This document shows, one piece after another, positions 23,948 through 36,718 of a DNA stretch of 64,000 nucleotides. Position 1 is the stretch's first letter. Every line of letters begins with the position of its first letter. Source of the DNA: Prochilodus magdalenae (taxonomy: Eukaryota; Chordata; Actinopteri; Characiformes; Prochilodontidae); NCBI GenBank assembly GCA_024036415.1, contig JAMWET010003173.1, forward strand, positions 254,001-318,000, given 5' to 3'. The notes beneath the pieces were generated by a model. That model was not told where the DNA came from, ran no database searches, and saw only the letters and a list, made by a program, of their open reading frames with translations. Position numbers and translations under genes: made by a program.

Positions 23948-26900
23948 TCCTGAACAGTTCCCGGTTCGTTTCTAATTAGTCTAATTTATCTACACATGGT
24001 TCCCAAACTCTGTGTTAATAGGTGGATGTTACCAAAATGTGTTAGGGATAAAACCATAGATAATATAGGCTATTATAAAACCTAAAGCTCTTATGATTCG
24101 AGAACTGCACCCTTTCATATTGTGATTTCAAAATAAAAATGATTAATCTTTCTGTTCTAGTTCCTTAAACGTCCTAAAAGGTCAGGATTCCTGCCTACAT
24201 CAAGACTGAAGAACGAGCTGGTCAAAATCTTCTTAGCGGTGTCCTAAAAGCCAAAACAAATCATAAACTGAAGGGATCCATCATTTCAACAAGCATATAA
24301 ATACGTGCCTGTAAAACTCTCGCTGACATGAAACTCGGCAACATCGCAATAAAATGATCAAATGCCGAAGCGCATCTGTACACAACATGGCCCACACCAT
24401 TTCACTTTCAAGCTGCAATTCATTTAGTGTTAGCCTTAGCAATTAAAGCAGCATGAGGGCAAATACCTGACACAACCTACATCACCTGAAAAGCCGAGAT
24501 GTGTGAGACTGTTGTGATCCATCAGTTGCAATAAACAATATGCAATTTATATTTCAAGACATAACCTGCAAATGGCACGGTGGATCAAAACTACTGAAAG
24601 CACTACCACAGCCCTACTGCTATAGCTCTTATATTTATACTGCATTATGTCCACTTTGATACATGTATACTGGAATCTATATTTGGCTGCTATTACACAG
24701 TTTCATCATTTATTTGAACCAATAATGTGCACCGTGCAAATGTAACTTTCAGTCTTACATAGCATATATCGTACATTCTCGATTTATATATATTATAAAC
24801 ATTCATATCTATTTTTTCTCTCTTTATTTATATTGTAACTGTTAGTACGTCCAGGAGCCAGTACAGAGTAAGAAGTTTACTGCACAGTGTAACTGCTCGT
24901 TTCTCTGTGCATCGGACAAACACTTAAATCTTAAATTTGTGATACATCTCTCTGTGACAATACTGCCATCTCACTTTTAAATAAACCCATTAAAAGTTAA
25001 GGAGACCCCCCTTACACTGGAAGACAAAGCGGCCGGACTATCACTGACATTAATCAAACATCCCAACTCCAAACTATTACCTGGAGCTCATGAGGAAAGG
25101 TTACTACTCCAGGCCAGGTGAGTCCCCTGCAGGGCTGCAACCCCCATAAACAAAGTAATTGTCAAAGCCCACTCATTCATGAATCTAGTCCTTTAAGGGG
25201 TGGGGATCAAATAAATAAACAGAAGATCTCAAATTACAGCTGCCGCCCCCATCCCAACCTCCGCAGCAGCAGCAGCAGCGTTGCCCATCCTGCTGTATCT
25301 GGGCTGGTCAGAGAGGGGCGGGCGAACCGCACAAAGGATTATCAGATGGTGGGGAGAGAGGGAAGGAGGGAGAGAGAGGGAGGGAGTCCAGTCCCCGGGC
25401 AGCAGGATGGAGCCTACACGACCTGGCATTTGCCAGCAGTGTACACATATTTACACCCAAACTCTCCCACATCAGTTGGGCAGCGAAGGCTGGAGGATGC
25501 TGCCAACAGCGCGGACCAGCGTAAACTGGCACAGGCAGAAAGTTTAAATAAGCATCAAATGCTAAGTAACTGTTAGAGCTATAGAGTGGAGCTCTACGGG
25601 GAGACTGACACAGGTCACCCACCAACTTGTTCGGTTTCCAGGCTAGCCAGCAGAATCAGATTAGCATCATTAAGTGAAGCCATGAACTGTGTAAACTGGA
25701 CATCACTACGCGAACGCCAAGAATGGTTGAGCCTCTAATCCCGTCCTCTTGAATGGAGGGATGGACACGAATGTTAGTTAGCTAGCTCAAGCAGATCACT
25801 TAGGACGGACACGAGCAAAGTGGCCAGAAGTTTTCTTATTTGGCAGAAGTCAACGTTAGTAAATATGACCGTTATTATCCGTTTGCCATTCAATCTCGGG
25901 TCAGGGGAGGCTCGGTAAAAACCTACCCTGCACTTTGCTAAGATCCGAAACAGGTAGCGTTAGAGAAGGCACATCAGGCTAACAACCGAATACAAAGTCC
26001 TCCGTCATTGAGCACAATAGCCTGCTGCTATTTCAAAACACGAACCTACTGCTAGCTGCAGAGATGTCTAGCTATCATTTTCTTATTTTAAACAACCCAA
26101 AAACACCTCTCTATCCTTCAATACCATGCTCAAGTTAGTCTCATGGAAAGGATGTCTGCTAACAATCTTCCAATTGCTGCTGCGAGCCCAAATCAAGCTA
26201 CAGAAGTAGCTAGCAAGCTTAGCCATGTTAACTAACGATGGGACTCTGACTGGAAAGCTCTGTGTGGCACAATTTGAGAGATATTAGCACTAGGTGGAAA
26301 GGTAACGCGTTAAACCGGCTATCGCTATCACTTATGTACACAAACATATTAGCCATGTACTTCTAACATTAGTTAGCTTCAATAGTATCAGACTCGGCTA
26401 GCTTAGCTAGCTAGCTAGTTATGCAAGAAATATGCAACGCATTGAGTATAAATTGAGTTAGCTGGTTGGTAAAGGCTAATTAAACCTACCTAGCTCGTAT
26501 AATATACATAACTTACTGCAAAACCACAAGTCAACAGCTATTTGTCCAGCAAGACAGCTAGCTGGTTAGCCAGTCAGTGGTTAATAAAAAACGGACGAGC
26601 TTTATTTAGCCAGCTAACGTTAGCCAGGTAGCTATCGCAAGCGAGGCGGATATTCCCAAGTTGAGGTAAAATTACACACATAAAAAGTAGACGAAATGTT
26701 AAATCTGCAACTGAAAAAATGTCAGCTTGCAAGGTGCGTTAAATACAGCCCGCGATATTTGCATCTCAAAGTATGCTAATGTTAGCTTAACTGAAACCCT
26801 GCTTCACAGTCCTAATTCCGTATTCAGTGAGCAGGGAACCATCTCGGAACCCTGCAATTGAATTAAACTCGTATAACCGAAATCCGTCCCGTTCTCATAA

Positions 26901-27639
26901 CGTCAGAAACCAGTCCGAAGTGACCGTTAACCTTCGCCTTGTTGAGGTATCGAGATGTTATTGTGCTACGTGAAGGTTTTTCCTCCTCACTATTCGAACC
27001 ACAACAATACGAGAGATTGACAAATCTCAGTATGGAGCTAATCTAGCCAGAGAGAAAGCGGGCTGAGTTTGTGTGGCTCGGAGTGAGGTGTGTGGAAGTC
27101 TTTGCTCCAGCTTTTTTCAAATGGCTAAATTAATTAAGAACGACTTAATTATTTATCTGTTTCGTTTCTTGACTCCCCGCGACCTTGTATACATGCACTC
27201 CGGCTAATAATAAGCAATCTACTGCGCCAGTGAATCAAATGCTCAGTGTTTGGCTGGCCGGCAGACAAGAAATGCCTCTCACGATGAAACGCTTCGTCTT
27301 GCTTTTAACAGAGTGAGCTAAACTCGGGACACTTATCTTGTTTTCTTGGTAAAAGCTGACAGAGTCCAGTGATATCCAACACTAATACTTCACTGTCGTT
27401 GTACAATTATCAGCTGACTTCATGTTAGTCAGCCAGAGAACGGAAACAAAATAATAAAAAATATGATGCTACAGTTTACTAGCTCATTATTTATGTAGCC
27501 GGATGATATCTGGGAAACATTGTTTACACCGCCTCGCATACAGCGCTTTAGCTGCAAATGAGCTATTCGGTCCCAACACTAGTTGGTTAGCCAGCTAGCT
27601 CACCTATTTAGGCCCTTTCCTGCTCCTGTAGCAGCGGCA
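21729..27639. other. nipbl intron 1, no gene seen
   Basis: This is the large first intron. It contains a (TAA)n microsatellite near 23.9 kb and many GCTAGC/GCTAAC words at 25.7-27.6 kb. Short open frames at 25.1-25.6 kb lie in a GA-rich/CAG-rich patch and have no recognisable protein signature. Confidence 0.7.
23892..23947. repeat. (TAA)n microsatellite, about 18 units
   Basis: An uninterrupted TAA trinucleotide run inside nipbl intron 1, probably length-polymorphic. Confidence 0.95.
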
Positions 27640-28450
27640 GCTGCTCCGAACACAGAAGGCGAGCGCACTAAGAGGCTGAACCCGCTGGCCAATTCCGTTT
27701 CAATGACCGGTTTGGCCTTGCAGCCAGCTAAGCTAAGCGAACCGAAGCCGCGGCCTCGCCTGAGGTCACTCCCCCGCGGCCCGCCGCCGCGTATCGGCGC
27801 GCCAGGCAGCGGAGCGCCGGAGAAAAGGAAGAGGCGACGGCTAGCGGCTAACGGCTAACTGCTAACCAGCTAACAGCGATGAATAACACGCAAGTTTGGC
27901 CGAGGCTCGGCTGCACCGTCCGGCGTTAATGTCGCGCGCCACACGCAGAGCGGAGCTGAATCTAACGAAGCAAACGGGTGTGGTTATTTACCTCAGGACT
28001 TGATGTTGTTTTTTCGAAAAAAGAAAGAAATGGTAGCCAAAAAACCGTTTCGGAATTGAGTGTCTCTAGCTCCCCTCTCCGTTCACAGCTCCTCCGAGTA
28101 ATATAACAACAATAATCCGGGTCGGGAGGGTTCGCTCTTCTTCCTTCTCACTGCAAACATGAAGGCTGGAGGGAGGTAAACATTCCCCACGATCGCTGTT
28201 GCTTTTCGCCGGTCCTGCTCCAGCCAGCGCCGACTGTAGATTGTTGTGTGTACAAAAAACTGTTTTCAGGGAATATTTAGTGCGGCGGAGGGGGGGAAGA
28301 AAAAGAGAAAACCCTGAAAGACTATTGACGCGGTGATAAAAGGATCCACTCAGACACTCTCCCCCCTTCTCTGGCAGAACAAAATGCCGACCGGAAGCGC
28401 TGCTGCAGGAATGACTCCCTCCACCGGCGCCAAACCAACCAGCAGCGACC
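27640..28450 (-). promoter_or_regulatory. nipbl: CpG-rich promoter region of nipbl
   Basis: CpG dinucleotides are abundant here, in sharp contrast to the AT-rich flanks (for example the GC-rich runs at 27750-27860 and 27920-27960). The stretch sits immediately around a donor-ended candidate first exon. CpG-island promoters are usual for housekeeping genes such as NIPBL. The exact transcription start cannot be read from sequence. Confidence 0.6.
27992..28200 (-). other. nipbl: Candidate nipbl exon 1 (5' UTR)
   Basis: On the minus strand a consensus donor (CCTGAG then GTAAAT) ends an exon at 27992, inside the CpG-rich region. The first coding exon has an acceptor at 21728 and its own 5' UTR, so an upstream noncoding exon is required. 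In human NIPBL the ATG is likewise in exon 2. The 5' boundary given is approximate. Confidence 0.5.
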
Positions 28451-28489
28451 CGCTGACTTCCGAGGCCACAGCGCCAGGCTGCTAATGCT

Positions 28490-30900
28490 AGTCCACTGTT
28501 TCACTACAACAACTGCAAGTCCTGGAGTCCACCTGAACCGCACCGCTTCATGTTTTCCTCGCAGTCGAGTCATATTTATTATTATTACTGTAAAGTCCTT
28601 TTTTGGAACTGGGAAAACATAAGAGGGGAAAAGAAGCACACAGAGTCCTTGTGAAGACCTTTCCCATTCTTCAAGACCTGAAGACCTCTCTCCTTACTGA
28701 ACTCCACACTTTCACCCTTATTACAGGCACATGGCCAAGTCCATGATACCTCTTTTTCCTGATATTGACTAGTCTGATGTTTTCCCAACTCCAAGTCCTC
28801 ATCCATGCTCACTTTACCACGACAAATCACACACAAGTCTCCTATCCCACTGTGTAATCATGTGTTTCTCAATCCCAAGTCTTGGAGGACTGTCTGAACT
28901 GCACCGGTAATGTTTTCCTTGCGCTGGTGTCCGATTCATTAGCTTATAAAGTCTTTCTTGACCTGGGAAAACATAAGTTGTCCTTGCTGGGGTCTTTCGC
29001 ATGCTCCAGGACTTGATGTCCACGTCTGTGCCATTTCTCCATCCTAAGCTCCACAATATCACACTTATTATAAGCCAATGGCCACGTCCTTCTTAATGTG
29101 AGAAAACATGCACAGCACCATGTCGCTTATCTTATGAGCTGCTTATCTATGAGGGGGTGCTGGAGCCTGTCCCAGCATTCAGTGCAAAAGCTGGGAAAGC
29201 AGAGCTGGACAGGCCGCCAGTCAATTACAGACCAGTCTTCTGGACACGGACTAGTTTAATGTTTCCCAACTCCAAGTCCGCATCCACTTTCAGCATGAAT
29301 TCAGTGTTTCTCAAGTTTTTCTCCACATAAAACAGGAAGAGAACCATGCACAAGATCCTGTCCTGTTCTTGATACCGACTAGATTGATGCTTCCCAAATC
29401 CAAGCGATCATCCATGCTCACTTTCCTCACAACAAATCACACGCAATACCCTTCCCACTGTGTTCCCATCCAGTGTTTCTCAATTCCAAATCGTGGAGCA
29501 CTATCCAAACCAAACCGGTTCATGTTTTTGTCCTTGCATTTGGGTCATATTCATTTGCTTAAGTCCTGGAACAACACAAAAGAGAAAGAGAAGCACACAG
29601 AGTCCTTGTCAAGACCTTTCCAGACCACAAGATCAGAAGTCCCCATCTGTACTGCACATGACAACCCAGCCTTTTGTTTTCTCTCTCCTGTACTGCAGAC
29701 GTACTACTATTACTATTATTAGCTAATGGCCAAGCCCTTCATGATGTAAGAAAACAAAGAGTCTTGTACCTGAGCACTGACTAGTATAATGTGTCCCAAC
29801 CAGGAGACCTGAAGTCCTTATCTGTACCACACACCAGTGTGGAGACCCTCTTTTCACAGTGTTCTTCAATGTTCAGTCGCAGTTTCATATAGTCTCTCCA
29901 GTTGAGTCATATTGAAAGCCACTAAGTGACTAGGTCCTTGTTGTAAGAAACAAAACACAAAAGAGAAAACGAGCCAAACACAAGACCCAAGTTCTTTCTG
30001 AACTGCACAGTTTCAGGGTTTTCTAGCAGTCAGTTTCTTAGCTGGTCCCTCTTGATGTGAGAACGCACCAAGCCTGAAAAGAACCACACATAAGACCGTG
30101 TCTCATTTTCATCAAGGACTAGGTCTGTGTTTCCCAGCTTTAACACATGAACTTCCCATCTGTACTGCACACAAGGGCCTCCTCTCACTGTTTAACAGTG
30201 TTTCCAAATTCCTAATTTGGGAGTCCCACATGAACTCCACAGACTCACTTCAGTCATGTTATTAGCTCATTAGCTAATGACCAAATTCTCTTTGATGTGG
30301 GATGAGAACTATGCACAAGAAACTTTCTCGTTCAAGGCACTGTCTAGTTCAATGTTTGCCAAAATTCTGAAGTCTCGATTTGTACCACTCACAAAACCAA
30401 GTTTAACTCCGCGTTTCCCAATCCCAAATCTCGGAACTGTGTCCGATCTACATGAATTCATGCTGTTCCTGCATTCGAGTCAAAAACCCACTACATTAAC
30501 TAATGAAGAAGGTCTTCCTGAGCTAGAACCACACAAGCCCTGCACTCTTCTTTATACTGTCTGGTTCAGTGTTGCACAGGCCCAGTTGTATAACCACTTC
30601 AACTGCACATATTTAATGTTTTGTGCACTGGAGTTATTTCTTAAGTCTAATTTCCCAACACCACTTGAGCTCTCATGTTTTCTGTGGGCAGAAGCATATT
30701 ATTATAATCAAGTCCTTCATGACTTGTGGGAAAGTGGGAAAACTCAATATACACAACACCTTCTTTTCAATGTCTATCATCTATATTTGCCAACTGAAGG
30801 GAAGCTGCTGGAAAATAAAACACATGAACTACAGCATGACAGCTGGCGAACTTCGGAGCCGCTTTAGTCATACTGTGGAGGGCCACGTGTTCAGTAACCC
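28490..30900. repeat. Degenerate array of a dispersed repeat upstream of nipbl
   Basis: Diverged copies of one block recur through this stretch: a CTCAAT-CC-AAGTC-TGGAG-AC core, then a GAACTGCAC stretch, a CATGTTTT-CTTGC-TTCGAGTCATATTCATT segment, and CAAGTCCTT-ATG-TGAGAAAACA. Clear cores start near 28500, 28870, 29478, 30200 and 30410. Spacing is irregular (about 210-720 bp). A similar core occurs at 63700-63850. The array begins immediately upstream of the nipbl promoter. Confidence 0.6.
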
Positions 30901-31559
30901 AGTGCATTTTCAGATTAATGTATATTAACCCATTTAAAACAGGAATGTCACGGATTTAGCTAAATTTCTTTTTTTTTTCTTACTAATATGACGTAAACAA
31001 AATCATTAAAGATCAGAATGCTCAGAGTGGGTTAAGACCTTTTGGACAGACTGTGTTTCATACTGAGTCTTTAAAATCATCATGTGCTGCTTCACTGAAA
31101 GCGATAAATATTACTTTGGAATTTACTTTAGATGTGGAATTCTTTTTCTGTTAAATTCTTTAGGCACCTGAAAACACTTTTATGTATCTTAGCATTTTTT
31201 TAGGTGAACATTCCACTGTAGGTTGCTGTCTGTGTGCTTACCTGGAATCCGTAGTTTAAATATTTCATTTTTAATCCATTTCCTTTCTCATTTCTTGCCC
31301 CCTTGATTTCTCTATTCCTGTACCTTTTAATTTTTGTTAAACAAACATTTTCTTTTATATATTTTCTCTTATATTTATTGTGTTTACCGTTATGTGTACA
31401 CTGCCTTACTGTTCTTTTAATTACATTGTTCATTGTACATTTCTTATGTAGGGAAGGTGTGATATAAATACAGTTGCACACAGGAACCTCTTTAACCTCT
31501 TTTTTATGTCAAAAAGAAATAAAACAGAACACATGGCCTGTGCAGGTTGAGAGATAATG

Positions 31560-31797
31560 TATATCGTCGCTGTCCAAAGAAAAACAAGTATCTCCAAAAT
31601 GGCAACTTTACAGGAGAAGCCAAAAACCTCATTAACCTTTAATGGAAGTCAATGGAACCGGACATCTTTCCAAACAGTTTTGAGCCACTTCTGTTGGTCC
31701 ATTCATCATGAGGTTCTCACGCAATGTAAACAGCAGCTGGTGTGTTCAAATGATGCATAAAAGTAAAAATGGACAAACGTGGAGATACATGTTTATC
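31560..31797 (+). mobile_element. MITE copy 1 (TATATCGTCGCTGT family)
   Basis: It starts TATATCGTCGCTGTCC and contains CTCCAAAATGGCAACTTTAC and GTTGGTCCATTCATCATGAG. It ends near GGAGATACATGTTT. It matches the reverse complement of the copy at 32074-32330. It has no coding capacity. Confidence 0.75.
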
Positions 31798-32073
31798 AAC
31801 CAATATTAAATATTACAATATTAATACAAATAGAAATATTCAGGACAATAAAGTTTGTGTGTAATTAGGCCAAACTTTGACCTATTACTGTAAACCAGGC
31901 CAGGCATATGGTACTTTTGTATAATAATATTTTTTGGTCTAAAATGTATTTTTTAAAAGCATTCATGATAGAGAGGTAGATGATAAAGAGGTATGTGCTA
32001 AAGCAAGTTTGCCACTGTTTTTCTATTATCAACTTTAAAAACAGGTGGTCATTTTTGCACAGTAAATAAACTG

Positions 32074-32330
32074 TATATCGTCGCTGTTCAGAGAGAAAAA
32101 TGCATCTCCATTTTTGTTGATTCTTACTTTTATACCTCATTTAATCACATGAGCTGCTCTTTACACCGTGTGGAAAGTTAATGAAAAATGGACCAACAGG
32201 ATTGGCTCAAAACTGCTTGGAAAGACGTCTGATTCCATTGACTTCCATTCAAATTAAATGAGGTTTTTTGGCTCTCCTGTAAAGTTACCATTTTGGAGAT
32301 ACCTGTTTTTCTTTGGACAGCGACGATATA
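32074..32330 (-). mobile_element. MITE copy 2, most complete (TATATCGTCGCTGT family)
   Basis: 257 bp with terminal inverted repeats: left TATATCGTCGCTGTTCAGAG and right end the complement of TATATCGTCGCTGTCCAAAG. It is in opposite orientation to copy 1, which lies 280 bp away. Non-coding, so presumably mobilised in trans by an unidentified transposase. Confidence 0.8.
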
Positions 32331-33779
32331 TGTACACTGATCCACAGAAACGTACAATGCACCATTTCATATCAAACAGCCTGAAGTTACTCTCAACAAC
32401 TAAATCATTCAGCAATTTAGAGAAATCTGGAATTCCATTTTAAACACTTTCAAACTTATTGATCTTTTTTTGCCATAAAAATATCCAACTAAGACATATT
32501 GCCAAGACTTTGGTAACTGCTTTTATTATTTAGTTATTAATCATATTGAATCACTCAGTTGGCAATATGACTAATGACTAAGCTATGCAGTCATGGGTGG
32601 TGGAGAACTGGAATTGCCTATAGTTCTACTCTTATTTAAAATTTTATTGTTAAACAATCTTATTATTAAAATATTTTCAGAGTGACCGGCCAATAAAACA
32701 GCAGTTTGTTGAGATTGTTGTACCTACGTTCTTTATTTTAAAGTAATGTTGCAAAAGGTAATAATGTATTTAACATATTTGTAATACAGTTAATATATTT
32801 CTTCTCACATAATTTGAAAGATGCACATGAAATGTTGGTCATGGTGGACTTTAATGTCTCTGGCTTGTTGTTTTTTGTTGTTTCCTGTATATTGTAATGC
32901 CACATGATTAGTGCTCGGACCCCTCGGCTATGCAAACGTTTAGATGGAGATTTTCATAAACAGCTCGAGGGCGCCCTCGTGTGGGACAGCAACAAAGGTG
33001 CAATACATAAACATGCAGCTGCTAACGAGGTGAACTGCAAATTTCATGAACTTCGTCTGGAAAATCCAACACTAATAGGACTTATTATATAATATAAGGC
33101 TCCCAAAGAACCCTGTGTTCGGTGGAGTAATAATTAAATAATTCAGAGCTTCAGAGTTTCATAGAAAAACGTCAAAATATTTGGTGTTACTCACTTTAAG
33201 TTACCTAAAACAGGTATCGGAGAACAAAAATAAAAAACTGAATGAATTGATTATGCATTCACCTTTGGATGAGTCAAAAATCCCCCAAGATCATTAAAGA
33301 GCGTTTGTATTGTTTTCATGTTATGCACACACGATCATTTCCGACCTCCCTTTATGCCTTACATTTAAACAGGATGTTTAGAGACAGGGTCATTTATTCT
33401 GATAGGTGTAAGCGATCTCTGTTTTGATTTGCTGCCATGTATTGAGGCTTGCCCTGGCTAACACACCTCTTTAAGATTGACAGATGTAAGATGAATAGGT
33501 GCTTCATTTCCATATAGGGACTGTATGGAATTAATTAAACCTAATTTTCAAACTCCTTTAATACAACAAATTATGGGATGTCCCGCTTAACGGCAGTTGC
33601 ATTATGGGTCCTTCGGGCCTGCCAATGGTAGACCTTCTGAGTGAATGAAGAGGCGACATCTGACACATCAATTCCTAATTTAGAAAGGTGATTCCTGCAG
33701 ACAGTAACAGGTTGGTCTACAAGCAGATGATTTTTATATATCCCATATCTCTACATATGATCTCCCAATTACAGTAAGC

Positions 33780-34060
33780 TCACCGGACAAAAATAAGACA
33801 CCTGTGACTGAAACATGGGATATAGCGAGTAACACCTCCACAAGCACCAAAACCAGCTGGGACTGGATTTTACATGGACTGGACAAGGATCTGGATGTAG
33901 GCACTCTTGCGTCAAAGAAAGGCGCAGTTGGTTCCAGATTTGGTAGATGCCTCTCCTGGCACAGTTCTGAGGAGAATTCCCTGAGTTGTGCCAGATCTCT
34001 GTTCTGATTGGCTGGCCTCTATTGCACCTCATTCAAAAAACAGTCCAGGCTGAAACAAAC
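33780..34060. mobile_element. Fragment of a Tc1/mariner-like element
   Basis: The segment AGCTCACCGGACAAAAATAA plus CACCTCCACAAGCACCAAAA, followed by TTCCAGATTTGGTAGATGCC, recurs at 40455-40620. Both are decayed pieces of the same element. Assignment to Tc1/mariner is by recollection of similar fish repeats and is uncertain. Confidence 0.45.
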
Positions 34061-34211
34061 TTCAGCGCCAGAGGCTCAGAGCTGAACTTGCCAGACAGTC
34101 TGTTTTTGTATGTGGATTATATGTACCAGAGAGCAAGAGGAACTGTTACATTTGGAATCCGTGTTTAGCAGTGTTCACATTGCAGCCTGCTTGGTATAAG
34201 GTTAATCATAT

Positions 34212-34375
34212 TACATGTAGGCCAGTGTAGTGTTAGGAGTCCTGCCCAAGGACTCTTATTGACATAGCACAGCACAGTTACCCAGACCGGGATTCAAACC
34301 CCAGTCTCCCACATGTGGTGGTGGCTCACTGGTGGGTAGGGGTATTACCCGCTGAGCTACACCCACCCCTATTGT
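34212..34375 (-). mobile_element. tRNA-derived SINE
   Basis: On the minus strand it begins GGGTGTAGCTCAGCGGGTAA, which has a tRNA-like A box. A B-box-like GGTTTGAATCC lies about 60 bases on. A tail follows with AATAAGAGTCCTTGGGCAGG and ACTCCTAACACTACACTGGCC-like sequence. Spacing is wider than in a functional tRNA and no cloverleaf forms, so it is a SINE rather than a tRNA gene. Confidence 0.75.
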
Positions 34376-34756
34376 CTTCCCAGCTCCTATTTTCGGGTGT
34401 CAATGACACTGGATACAAAACTTACTCAAAGTTCCACCAGTTAATCAGAATTTCTTCATGAATAAAATGGCCTAGGAAGTCATTCAGAGTGGCGTGATGT
34501 GAAATGATCTGTTCTAGAGGAACTAGATAGACAGATTTGTTCCAGTGGTGGTGATAGAAACCAGACATCTGTATAGCTGAAAGCAATGGCCTAAATCCAC
34601 AGTATGTTTTTAACCCTCTCAGGTGGAGGGGTACATAAAGGGTGCTCTGAGATGAAATAGTACCCGAAGAAAAGTCAGACTTCCACTATGTTAGACAGTG
34701 TGATAGTGTGTATATATCAGACAGCTTGTTATTTTATGAGGTAGCTTTGAGAGGCG

Positions 34757-35181
34757 TTAAGCTCATTAAGTTTATTTGCATTCTGCCGATTAAATTATGC
34801 ACAGATTGTGAAATATGGGTGGAATTCCCCTTTAATGCATATTGGATGTAACCACTCTGGAAGAGGTGTATAAGGAAGCAGGGTGCAGTGGATTTGTCAT
34901 GTCTGATTATTATTAGTAAAGGAATGGATGGTCCTGCTACTGTGCTGATACTGTCCACATGGTGGCGGCAGAAGCTCACTCTCCATCGATGGAGCCAAGG
35001 CGACCTGAAGAACTTTGGAGCTAAACTGATCAATAACTCTACATCATTTACTAATAGCTCACACTTTCCTTTGAATTAATAATTGAAGATTTTATTTTTT
35101 GTCATCATATTTTTATTTTTTATTTTCTTTTGTGATTCTCTAAAGACAATAGTGTCTATCTATCTAGCTATCCACACACAC

Positions 35182-35245
<64 letters not shown>

Positions 35246-35508
35246 TTCCAACCTGTCTTGATCCCCTAGAGTTAAACAAGCTGTGTTACAGCACCTTTAA
35301 GGTTGACCTATGTAAATTATCTCTCTTCTGATTGGTGGCCTCCTAATTCACCTAATTCAAAAAGCAGTCCAGGCTGAAACAAACTGCCTCCTAAAACCCA
35401 CCTTCCCAAATTAGTTATATCCAGCATGTATTAAAGGGGAATTCCACCCATATTTCACAATCTTGGCATAATTTAATTACTAGAATACAAATAAACTTTT
35501 CCGTAGCG
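34757..35508. mobile_element. Foldback element with about 80-bp inverted repeats
   Basis: Bases 34804-34835 and 35430-35461 are a perfect 32-bp inverted repeat around GGGGAATTCCACCC. Similarity continues outward through ATTAAATTATGC and AAGTTTATTTG on both sides. The interior contains a (CA)n run. No transposase is visible. Confidence 0.7.
35171..35243. repeat. (CA)n microsatellite
   Basis: About 35 CA units, interrupted once near the start by a G. It ends in TATATA. Confidence 0.95.
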
Positions 35509-36082
35509 GTTTAAGGTGAAAGGAAACACTGTTAAAAGAAGCTTTCAGACTTTCTGTATCAGAAATCAGGGGTCTGAATGTCTAAAACACAAATACAGTC
35601 TTTTTTTTAATATATATATATATAAATAAGTGTTTTCTTCTTGAACTATTTTGCCATACAACACTTCAAATGCATCCCTCAACCATAACAAAATATAGTA
35701 ATATAGTAAAAATATATATTTTAGGCCTGCACTTTCTCAAATATATCATGTCTCAGGCATTAGACAGTGTGTTCACAACAATGTCCTATAATTACTTTAT
35801 CGGAGGTAACATTTAGAGGCATCAAAAAAGCCCCCCAGGTATCTGGTTCCATTCAGCACGACTGTGGAGAATTCAGACTCTGTAAGTTTCTTCCAGGCAG
35901 AGCATTTCAGACCAAACCTCTGTTTAATTTTGCAGCCGTTCTTTAAACTTTGTCGTGCATCACAATGGACATGATAAGAAACAAAGTTGTGACCACAAAG
36001 TAAACCCGTTCATTTAGAAACAATGATACTGAAATAACATGCATTTACATCATGAGTCTTTCCATTAATATCTTCATTACAG

Positions 36083-36718
36083 TACACCAGTCAGCCATAA
36101 CATTAAAACCACCTCCTTGGCTCTACACTCTTTAGTTCTACAGGTACAGACTGTAGTCCATCTGTTTCCCTGTATACTTTATTACCCTGTTCATTAATAG
36201 CCAAGACCCCCACAGGACCACCACAGAGCAGGTATTTTGGGTGGTGGCAGCATCCTGTGACCACTGATGAAGAGCCAGAGGATGACCAACACACAATGTG
36301 CAGCAGCAGATGAGCTATAGTCTGTGACCGTACATCTACAAGGTGGACCAGCAAGTGGGAGTGTCTAATAGAGTGGACAGTGAGTGGACACAGTGTCTAA
36401 ACACTCCAGCGCACTGCTGTGTCTGATCCACTCACACCAGCACCACACACACTAACACACCACCACCACGTCAGCGTCACTGCAGTGCTGAGAATGATCC
36501 ACCACCCACATAATACCAGCTCTGTGGTGGTCCTGTGGGGGTCCTGACCATTGAAGAACAGGGTAAAAGGGGGATAACAGATTTTACAGGTAATCAAGTG
36601 GACTACAGTCTGTAAGTATAGAACTACTAAGTGCTCCTATGTGGTAAGTGGAGCTGATAAAATGGACAGTGCGTGTAGATACAAGGAGGTGGTCTTAATG
36701 TTATAGCTGATCTGTGTA
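36083..36718. mobile_element. Complete 636-bp non-autonomous element with terminal inverted repeats
   Basis: The left end TACACCAGTCAGCCATAACA and the right end (complement TACACAGATCAGCTATAACA) form inverted repeats that continue through a CCACCTCCTT. An internal pair, ACAGACTGTAGTCCATCTGT and its complement, makes the element nearly palindromic. It encodes no protein. Fragments of the same family lie at 6690-7110, 42960-43270 and 62970-63420. Confidence 0.85.

Noticed and set aside
27583..27858. 91-residue plus-strand open frame, Pro/Arg-rich, in the CpG-rich region
   Set aside because: GC-rich promoter DNA often gives stop-free frames. There is no homology signal and it lies antisense in nipbl intron 1. 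A divergent noncoding RNA is possible but nothing here shows it.
30277..30867. 196-residue plus-strand open frame in the intergenic region
   Set aside because: It runs through the degenerate repeat array, its sequence follows the repeat blocks, it has no domain or splice context, and its composition is not protein-like.
34212..34375. Possible tRNA gene on the minus strand
   Set aside because: A-box and B-box-like words are too far apart, no cloverleaf can form, and the SINE tail follows. Best read as a tRNA-derived SINE.
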